A stretch of 21,066 nucleotides of DNA from CAZIMM01 sp964540415 (GTDB lineage Bacteria; Bacillota; Clostridia; Oscillospirales; Acutalibacteraceae), in the NCBI GenBank assembly GCA_964540415.1, contig CAZIMM010000031.1, positions 1-21,066 on the forward strand, read 5' to 3'. Positions 15,552-21,066 of this stretch are shown in pieces. The notes under the pieces were generated by a model. That model was not told the DNA's origin. It saw only the letters and a list, made by a program, of their open reading frames with translations, and made no database searches. The position numbers were made by a program, and so were the translations under genes. The number at the start of each line of letters is the position of its first letter. Within the stretch, counting starts at the first letter, position 1.

Positions 15552-16072
15552 TTCTTTTTCATTTCAAACTTTCTTTTGTAATAGGGCAGCAAAGATATCA
15601 TCAGTTCCTGCGCCGCGCAGTATTTGTCCGCAAGGCTCACGATGTAGCTTTCGGCAAATCGCGGCAGGGCGGGAGTGAGAGGCCACATATGCTTGCGGAT
15701 GATGTCGCACGTTTTTTTGTCCGGCTCGCCACACAGGGCGCGCGCGTTTTCAAGCGAAAAACGCGGGTGAAGGTAGCCGTGCGGCCTGTGCCAGCTTTCA
15801 GCCAGCCGCCAGTCGTAATAATAAAGGTCGTGCAGAACCGCCCCACGTGCCGCTGTGCGGTAATCCAGCTTCAGCCTGCGCGAAACGAGAAAACTGATGT
15901 ACGACACACTCGTAATATGGCTCAGGCGGTCAATATCCAGATGCTGCTCAAAGCGTGAAAGCGACTGAACCTCGGGTGTAAAATATAAATCCCCGACGCA
16001 GTCAAAAAACGCCTTGTTCCTTTCATTTGTGAGGGCATATGAGGTGATATATGCATTATAAAGCTTGCCCAA
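15548..16072 (-). CDS. HD-domain protein (putative metal-dependent phosphohydrolase)
   Basis: From a TTG start at 16072 the product is 174 residues. I chose this TTG because GGAGGA (16079-16084) lies six bases before it, the best ribosome binding site available; another in-frame TTG at 16111 has none. HD-domain residues are in order: His52 in RLSHITSV, His81-Asp82 in AVLHDLYYYDW, His128 in RKHMWPL, and Asp149 in SLADKYCA. HD proteins of this kind are cytoplasmic phosphohydrolases acting on nucleotides or other phosphate esters. The region between 82 and 128 is rich in His, Trp and Tyr. It overlaps the PF06541 gene by four bases, suggesting joint function at the membrane, but the substrate is unknown. 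Confidence 0.9.
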   Translation of the reverse strand: MGKLYNAYITSYALTNERNKAFFDCVGDLYFTPEVQSLSRFEQHLDIDRLSHITSVSYISFLVSRRLKLDYRTAARGAVLHDLYYYDWRLAESWHRPHGYLHPRFSLENARALCGEPDKKTCDIIRKHMWPLTPALPRFAESYIVSLADKYCAAQELMISLLPYYKRKFEMKKK

Positions 16073-16140
16073 TTGTATTCCTCCGATTTGTTGTTTAGAA
16101 CACGGTGGCAATAAGCTTCACAGCAAAAATTGCGAAAGCG

Positions 16141-16800
16141 TTAATTCGTTTTTCCGCTGTCTGCCTTATCCTCATTCTGTGCGGGTGTGACAGGCGGCTT
16201 TTCTGCGCCGTCCTCCATAAGCTGTGATATTCTTGCTCCGATGCGCTGCTTAACTTCCTTTGAGCTGGCGGTTTCGTAGTCGGCTTGCCGCCAGTCAATT
16301 TTATAATATTTGATCTTCTTTTTGCGGTGCTTTAGCTTTTCGTCAAACAATTTGAACCTTTTGATGTAATAAACGGTTATCACTATGCAGAAAATCAGGC
16401 TTATGATGAGGGTCGCAGTTGAAAAGAAGCGAAGCGTCAGCCTTGAATAATACGGCGGCAGCTTCATTGCGGCAAGTTCGCGGATTCGCGCAAACTTTGT
16501 TGCATAGACAATGTCACGGATGTTGTAAATCACAGTTGCCCACCAATATATCAGCATTGTGAAGAAGGAATAACGGTAATACCGTTTCAGCCCGATTTCC
16601 GTAATAAAAAACAGGAACAGCAAAACAAGGGCACAAATCACGTCAATCCTCGAAAGCAAAAATTCATCTCTGAAATTCCAACGGGAAACAAGCAAATAAA
16701 AATCACTGATCGCGGCGCAAGGAAAAATCAAAAAAATGACCAGAAAGTGGAATTTAAGTCCGGGTTCTTTGCCGGCGACAATTTCATATGCGGTACGCAT
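16141..16800 (-). CDS. Four-helix membrane protein of unknown function
   Basis: The 219-residue product has predicted membrane helices at about 17-38, 50-69, 77-97 and 125-146. A strongly basic stretch (FDEKLKHRKKKIKYYKID) follows the last one, so the C-terminal 70 residues are probably cytoplasmic; they are hydrophilic and end in a low-complexity Pro/Glu/Asp/Lys tail. Aromatic residues are abundant (for example RYYRYSFF, YWWATVIYN). I do not recognise a family. ATG 16800 is preceded by AAAGGAT with an eight-base spacer. It is the first gene of the leftward operon with the HD-domain and PF06541 genes, 68 bases before the HD start, and has a promoter at 16848-16876. Confidence 0.82.
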   Translation of the reverse strand: MRTAYEIVAGKEPGLKFHFLVIFLIFPCAAISDFYLLVSRWNFRDEFLLSRIDVICALVLLFLFFITEIGLKRYYRYSFFTMLIYWWATVIYNIRDIVYATKFARIRELAAMKLPPYYSRLTLRFFSTATLIISLIFCIVITVYYIKRFKLFDEKLKHRKKKIKYYKIDWRQADYETASSKEVKQRIGARISQLMEDGAEKPPVTPAQNEDKADSGKTN

Positions 16801-16847
16801 ACAAAAAACATCCTTTCGCTAAGATAAGTGGAAATTACCTAAAGTAC

Positions 16848-16876
16848 ACTTTATCACAACCGATATTATTTGTCAA
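16848..16876 (-). promoter_or_regulatory. Predicted promoter of the leftward three-gene operon
   Basis: On the - strand TTGACA (16876-16871) is a perfect -35 box, 17 bases from TAAAGT (16853-16848), which is preceded by TGA, making an extended -10. It drives the gene starting at 16800. Confidence 0.6.
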
Positions 16877-16923
16877 TTGGCAGATTTTTTATTAAAAATT
16901 TTCATTTTATAGCTTATACAGTC

Positions 16924-16952
16924 TTGTTTTTTAAGTCATTATTAGCTATAAT
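16924..16952 (+). promoter_or_regulatory. Predicted promoter of the Nudix/SpoIID-domain operon
   Basis: TTGTTT (16924-16929) and a perfect TATAAT (16947-16952) are spaced by 17 bases. The transcript would start near 16959, leaving a leader of about 79 bases before ATG 17038. It is divergent from the promoter at 16848-16876. Confidence 0.65.
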
Positions 16953-17037
16953 GCTTGTGTATGTACTTTGTGCCGGTTTGTTCACTGCTTTGGGCGGAGT
17001 CAAAATCATTTGGGCACACGGAAATGGGAGATAAAAT

Positions 17038-17778
17038 ATGCTTGGCAGATTTGTGAAAGTGCGCATTACGCAGCCTATCGGCTCGCCGAACAAGCGCACC
17101 GGCGGCGTTTTTACGCTGAATTACGGCACTGTTGAAGACGCTGCGCGATTCAAGGGTGCCTGCATCAACGGTGCTTATGTGATGGGAATTGACCATCCGG
17201 TCAGAAATTTTGACGGCAGGATTGTCGCCGCAATCACCCGGGAAAACGGAGAACGGCTGTGCGTGGCGGCACCGAAAAACAGCAGATATATTATCAACGA
17301 CATCAAAGCAGCCATCGACCCGTGCGAGGGCGCGGGGAGCTACACCGCCGACTGCCTGTATGAAAGCTCGTGCGGCGCGGTGGTTTACAGAGCCATAAAC
17401 GGCGAAACCCGTTACCTGCTGATCAAGAACCGCAGGAGCGCCAACTGGGGCTTCCCGAAGGGTCACATCGAGCAGGGCGAAACGAGGGAGGAAACCGCAG
17501 CGCGCGAGGTGCTGGAGGAAACGGGCATTCACATCACAATTATCCCGGATTTTGTTTCCACTTCGGAATACACTATTCAGGGCAGAGTTGAAAAATCCGT
17601 TACAATCTTTCTCGCTTCAACCAATGACACTCAAACGAAAATCCAGCGCGAGGAAATTGAGGATTATGTCTGGCTCAACTACGAAAAGGCACTTGAAACA
17701 CTGAAATTTGAAAACGACAGAGCTATTCTCGAACGGGCTGCCGCCTTTCTCGAAAATGACTGTGCCGTCACCGTATAA
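17038..17778 (+). CDS. Fusion of pyrophosphatase-like domain and Nudix hydrolase (Ap4A-hydrolase type)
   Basis: The 246-residue product has two parts. Residues 1 to about 95 resemble the small proteins annotated as inorganic pyrophosphatase in clostridia: VKVRITQPIGS, then LNYGTV, NGAYVMGIDHPVRNFDGRI and CVAAPKNSRYI. The acidic active-site cluster I expect just before AYVMGID is absent; the sequence there is KGACING. Residues 110-245 are a Nudix domain with a perfect box (Gly142, Glu148, Arg156-Glu157, Glu160-Glu161, Gly163) set in the phrase NWGFPKGHIEQGET, typical of diadenosine tetraphosphate hydrolases. It likely cleaves Ap4A or a related dinucleotide in the cytoplasm. ATG 17038 follows GGGAG (17026-17030). 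The next gene starts 12 bases after its stop. Confidence 0.92.
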   Translation: MLGRFVKVRITQPIGSPNKRTGGVFTLNYGTVEDAARFKGACINGAYVMGIDHPVRNFDGRIVAAITRENGERLCVAAPKNSRYIINDIKAAIDPCEGAGSYTADCLYESSCGAVVYRAINGETRYLLIKNRRSANWGFPKGHIEQGETREETAAREVLEETGIHITIIPDFVSTSEYTIQGRVEKSVTIFLASTNDTQTKIQREEIEDYVWLNYEKALETLKFENDRAILERAAAFLENDCAVTV

Positions 17779-17789
17779 CAGGGGGCTTT

Positions 17790-18293
17790 ATGACCGAATC
17801 ACTTGCCGATTTTTTTGTAACGCTGTTTAAAGACCGTATCCCTCCGGAGCTGATTGTTTTCATCATCTCGCTCTTTCCGGTTCTGGAACTCAGAGGGGGA
17901 TTGATTGCCGCAAAGCTCCTGGGGCTTTCCTTTGTTCCGTCGTTCATCATTTGCTACATCGGCAATATGCTGCCGATACCTTTCATCCTGCTGTTCATCC
18001 GAAAGGTTTTTCAGTTTTTGAAGGACAAGCGCGGCTTCAAAAAGCTTATTGCAAAGCTGGAGATACGCTCTGCGAGAAAGAGCGAAACCGTAAAAAAATA
18101 CCGTGTATTCGGTTTGTTGGTTTTTGTTGCAATTCCGCTGCCGGGCACCGGCGGCTGGACGGGAGCGCTTGTGGCGGCGCTCATGGATATGCGCATCAAA
18201 AATTCATTGCCCACAATTGCGCTGGGCGTGCTCATTGCCGGCATTATCGTTTCTGTTCTTGCTTTTGCTCTGCCGGCGGTGTTCGGATTCTGA
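17790..18293 (+). CDS. Small multidrug-export family membrane protein (PF06695/COG2426)
   Basis: The 167-residue product is an integral membrane protein. Helices are predicted at about 20-45, 50-72, 105-132 and 140-165, with a basic loop of about 30 residues (FLKDKRGFKKLIAKLEI and following) between the second and third. ELRGGLIAAKLLGL near the start and PLPGTGGWTGALVAALMDM (from residue 116) are the hallmark re-entrant motifs of the family labelled small multidrug export proteins, distantly DedA-like. That label is weakly supported experimentally, and lipid or small-molecule transport is equally possible. ATG 17790 follows AGGGGG and lies 12 bases after the Nudix gene, so they form an operon. 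Confidence 0.93.
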   Translation: MTESLADFFVTLFKDRIPPELIVFIISLFPVLELRGGLIAAKLLGLSFVPSFIICYIGNMLPIPFILLFIRKVFQFLKDKRGFKKLIAKLEIRSARKSETVKKYRVFGLLVFVAIPLPGTGGWTGALVAALMDMRIKNSLPTIALGVLIAGIIVSVLAFALPAVFGF

Positions 18294-18337
18294 CAATTAA
18301 CTTGATTTTCGCATAAAAGGAAAGGGATTGAAAGAGA

Positions 18338-20920
18338 ATGAATGCAAAACTACTGATTCTGGAAGGAGGGAAGGGAATACCGCAGGAAACCGCAAAAAAA
18401 ATCAGCGACGGTCTCCGGCAGTATTTCGGCGTTGACCTTGACTGCGAAACCTGCTTCCGTGCAAAGGAGCTGCTCGGCGGAATTTCCGAGGCTTTTGCGC
18501 GGGCGGACATCGTAATCACGGCTGTTGAAAGCAGTGAATTCTGCAAAACAAAGCTGCTGCTCATGCGCGCAATGCACCTCAAAACAGAAATCAACGCAAG
18601 GCTCTCTCAGCTTTTGCTGTCCTCCGACGGCGGCGCTGAAAACGGAGCTTCAACCACCTCGGACATTGCAAGCCAGTGTGCCGTACCCGTGGGTGCAAGC
18701 GTGTTTGCAACAAGGGACGGCAAGTTTTCCGGCTTTGCAGTCAAGTCCGGCAAGCAGCACTTCGCACTGATTCCGGCTGATGCGGCATTGACAGGCAGCC
18801 AGCTTGAGGAGCTTTACGGCTACTTCCGCGAGCTGGGCATTGAAAAGCTCGAGCCCACTGCGGGCGCGGTTGTTCAGGCAACCTCCGAAGCTGCAAAGCA
18901 TGCTCACCGCGAGCACGTTGCGCCGACACAAAGCGAAGCAACAAAGGCAGCGCTCACCGCTCTCGAGCACAATGACCTGCGCGTCTATTTTGCAAAGACC
19001 GCGGCAGCGGCGGCGGCGGAAAACCTCTGCGCGCTTTATCCCGACAATTCGGAACGTGCGGTTTTCACCGACTTTTTTGAAAAAAGGGAATCCGAAAGCC
19101 CGAAGAACCATACCGCGGCACTGGCAAGAGGTGCGATTGCAAACGAGCAGAACGGAATGGGTGCCGCGATTTCAAACATCTTTTCCGGAACAGACGGCGG
19201 CAGAAAGAAGTTTTTTATTTATGTCGCTCTGGCTGATTCACGTCAGGCAAGAGTCATTAAGATAAGCTCAGAGGAAGGCGAAACACCGGACGAGCTTCTT
19301 GACATTGCCGCCGAAAAGCTCTTTGAAATGATAAGCGACAAATGCATTGTCGGCCTGCCCTCACCGGACGATATCGGAGGAGCGCTGTACGAACCGCCCG
19401 AAGCGCCTCCCGAAACCCCCGAAAAAATGAGGCGGGCAGGGCTCTGGGTTCTGCTCTGGCTTTTGCTTGCGTTGATAATCACCGGCATTGTGTTTTTCAT
19501 TTTCAAAGGTGTCGACAATGCAAACGCCCAGCGAACAAACGCGGCAACGGCGTTTCAGGCTTATGCAGAGCTCGACAATGAGGACTACACGTTTATTGAA
19601 GCTGCGTCCCAACTCTATAACTCCGCGGAAAACGCAACCGAGCTCGGAGAGGACGACAGCATAAACCCTTTTGGTGAGGTGTCGCCCGGAGAGGAAGATT
19701 TTCATGCGGCATATTTGGGCCTTTCTGAAGAGGAAACAGCCCGTGACATAGCGCTGACAACCGCTGTGCGTGCCGCCGAAAACGCGACAACCGCCGCCCC
19801 CATTACATCTCCGAAAAAAGACACGACCGACAAGACGACCGCAAAAAAAGAGGACCCAACAACTAAACCTGCCTCCTCGACGACAACAACGAAAAAGCCC
19901 TCAACAACTTCAACAACCAAGAAACCGGTCACAACAACCAAAAAGCCCGCGGCGCAAACCACAACAAAGTCCCACGGGCAAATTGTCGCCGACCTTCTTT
20001 CTTCAATCGGCGCGTCCGTAACAACGACGAAAAAGCCCACCACCGGGAGCAGTACAGCAGTTCCGACAACCGTTCCTTCCGGCAGTTCTCAAAACGGCAC
20101 CGTCACACCCGCCGCCAAGGGTACTCTTACCTTCACCGTTTACGGCTACGGCCACGGAGTGGGCATGAGCCAGGACGGTGCGGTTGCATATGCAAAGCTC
20201 GGCTGGAATGCCGAAAAGATTCTTCTGCACTATTATCCCGGCACAAAGCTTGTTGTTGACCCGAATCCTCCCGCAACAGTTACATACGGGTCAAAACAAA
20301 TCGAATTGATTGAATATCTTTGCCGTACATCAGCTGCGGAAATCGGGCCGACACATACCTCGGCATCAATTGAAGCCGTCAAGGCGCAGATGATAGCGAT
20401 TTATTCCTATGCGAAGCACTACAATTTCTGCGTTGCCGCGGATCAGCACGCTTACAGGGAATCATTTAACTACACCGGAACAAACATTGAAGCGGCGGCA
20501 ATTGAGGTTGCCGGCAAATACCTTTCTTACAACGATCAGGCAATCCTCGCAACCTACTGTGCAACCTCCGCCGGCAAGACCTCAAGCTCCGTTGACACCT
20601 GGGGAGGCAAGAGCTATCCCTATCTTGCCGGAGGCGTTGATTCTTCGGTTGACAGAAGCTCTCCCCGCTGGAAAACGGTTGTGGTCTATTCCGCGGCGGA
20701 TGTTCAGCAACGAGCAAAAACTCTTTACGGCATCAATCTCACAGGCGACCCCTCAAGCTGGATAAAAATTATTTCGCACGACGGTGCGGTATCCGGCAGC
20801 GTCGGTTATGTGAAGAGCGTGTCGGTCGGCGGCAAGGTGATGAGCGGGCAGAAATTCCGTGCGGAGTTCATGGATTACGGCATTCGTTCGCACTGCTTCA
20901 CCGTGTCCTATTCAGCGTAA
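18338..20920 (+). CDS. Membrane-spanning protein: CinA-like cytoplasmic module joined to permuted SpoIID/LytB domain
   Basis: The 860-residue protein has four parts. Residues 1 to about 160 resemble the CinA N-terminal molybdopterin-binding-type domain (ADIVIT 56-61; VPVGASVF and SGFAVKSGKQ at 116-140). Residues about 210-345 resemble the CinA C-terminal domain (GAIANEQNGMGAAI, GTDGG, FFIYVALAD), but ESxTGG reads AKTAA (219-223), so NMN amidase activity is unlikely. One membrane helix spans 368-389 and a Thr/Lys/Pro linker about 484-590. The rest is a SpoIID/LytB domain, in sporulation a peptidoglycan lytic transglycosylase. GYGHGVGMSQ (603-612), normally at the end of SpoIID, comes first; the catalytic-region SAAEIG (Glu668) and TWGGKSYPYL (from 754) follow. 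ATG 18338 lies after AAGGAAAGGG and GAAAGA. It is the last gene of its operon. Confidence 0.93.
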   Translation: MNAKLLILEGGKGIPQETAKKISDGLRQYFGVDLDCETCFRAKELLGGISEAFARADIVITAVESSEFCKTKLLLMRAMHLKTEINARLSQLLLSSDGGAENGASTTSDIASQCAVPVGASVFATRDGKFSGFAVKSGKQHFALIPADAALTGSQLEELYGYFRELGIEKLEPTAGAVVQATSEAAKHAHREHVAPTQSEATKAALTALEHNDLRVYFAKTAAAAAAENLCALYPDNSERAVFTDFFEKRESESPKNHTAALARGAIANEQNGMGAAISNIFSGTDGGRKKFFIYVALADSRQARVIKISSEEGETPDELLDIAAEKLFEMISDKCIVGLPSPDDIGGALYEPPEAPPETPEKMRRAGLWVLLWLLLALIITGIVFFIFKGVDNANAQRTNAATAFQAYAELDNEDYTFIEAASQLYNSAENATELGEDDSINPFGEVSPGEEDFHAAYLGLSEEETARDIALTTAVRAAENATTAAPITSPKKDTTDKTTAKKEDPTTKPASSTTTTKKPSTTSTTKKPVTTTKKPAAQTTTKSHGQIVADLLSSIGASVTTTKKPTTGSSTAVPTTVPSGSSQNGTVTPAAKGTLTFTVYGYGHGVGMSQDGAVAYAKLGWNAEKILLHYYPGTKLVVDPNPPATVTYGSKQIELIEYLCRTSAAEIGPTHTSASIEAVKAQMIAIYSYAKHYNFCVAADQHAYRESFNYTGTNIEAAAIEVAGKYLSYNDQAILATYCATSAGKTSSSVDTWGGKSYPYLAGGVDSSVDRSSPRWKTVVVYSAADVQQRAKTLYGINLTGDPSSWIKIISHDGAVSGSVGYVKSVSVGGKVMSGQKFRAEFMDYGIRSHCFTVSYSA

Positions 20921-20932
20921 ATTATAACTTAG

Positions 20933-20980
20933 GGCGGAGAGAGCCGAACACCATACGGTTTTTTGAGCCGCGTCTCCGCC
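20933..20980 (+). other. Long-loop inverted repeat after the SpoIID-domain gene
   Basis: GGCGGAGA (20933-20940) is complementary to TCTCCGCC (20973-20980) across a 32-base loop. No T run follows, so it is not a terminator alone. It may shield the 3' end of the message ahead of the terminator at 20985-21030. Confidence 0.4.
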
Positions 20981-20984
20981 AATG

Positions 20985-21030
20985 CCGCGTCAAAACTCCT
21001 CGGAATGCGTAAGCATTCCTGCGGTTTTTT
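20985..21030 (+). terminator. Rho-independent terminator of the Nudix/SpoIID-domain operon
   Basis: GGAATGC (21002-21008) pairs with GCATTCC (21013-21019) around GTAA. CCGC (20985-20988) and GCGG (21021-21024) can extend the structure, and TTTTTT follows at 21025-21030. The remaining 36 bases of the window hold no gene I can support. Confidence 0.75.
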
Positions 21031-21066
21031 CCTTGCATTGACAAAAATTCAACTTCAAAAAACTGC

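Noticed and set aside
16073..16111. Longer HD-domain protein from a TTG at 16111
   Set aside because: No ribosome binding site precedes it, and the GGAGGA at 16079-16084 lies within that extension and serves the TTG at 16072.

Overview
The window looks like chromosomal DNA of a Gram-positive, moderate-GC member of the Clostridia, most likely an Oscillospiraceae/Ruminococcaceae-type gut lineage. Support: purine-rich ribosome binding sites of AAAGGAGG/AAAGGGG type before nearly every gene, sigma-A-like promoters close to TTGACA-N17-TATAAT, a eukaryotic-like (type 2) isoleucyl-tRNA synthetase, a SpoIID/LytB-domain protein, and Thr-rich linkers in envelope proteins. The lineage is inferred from style and gene families; no marker fixes the species. 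I see no rRNA, tRNA, CRISPR array, prophage or insertion sequence.

Layout. Positions 1-1076 (+) hold the end of an ABC exporter operon: a truncated ATPase and its permease, start and stop codons overlapping. A bidirectional terminator separates it from a leftward block (1172-7989, -) read in the order ileS, a conserved 585-residue membrane protein of unknown role, a YebC/TACO1-family protein, and a lipoprotein that also has its own consensus promoter. Between ileS and the next rightward gene lie two divergent promoters with an unexplained GC-rich, inverted-repeat-bearing segment between them. Positions 8310-10661 (+) are a two-gene unit: a sugar isomerase/epimerase-like TIM barrel and a beta-lactamase-fold serine hydrolase. 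Then come coaE (last step of coenzyme A synthesis) and an M18 metallo-aminopeptidase. After a terminator and an AT-rich gap, a strong promoter drives a secreted acidic, aromatic-rich protein (13329-14462). A leftward three-gene operon (16800 to 14634) encodes a four-helix membrane protein, an HD-domain protein and a PF06541-type membrane protein. Divergent from it is a rightward operon (17038-20920): a pyrophosphatase-like/Nudix fusion, a small multidrug-export-family membrane protein, and an 860-residue protein that is the most unusual gene here.

Most genes are housekeeping or cell-envelope genes. The two observations most worth checking are both domain architectures in the last operon. (1) The 860-residue protein appears to join a degenerate, full-length CinA-like cytoplasmic module through one membrane helix and a Thr/Lys/Pro linker to an extracytoplasmic SpoIID/LytB domain whose signature segment sits at the front instead of the end (circular permutation). 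(2) The Nudix protein carries an N-terminal domain resembling small clostridial pyrophosphatases but without their acidic active-site residues, joined to an intact Nudix box of the Ap4A-hydrolase style. Both are read from the sequence by eye and need profile searches.
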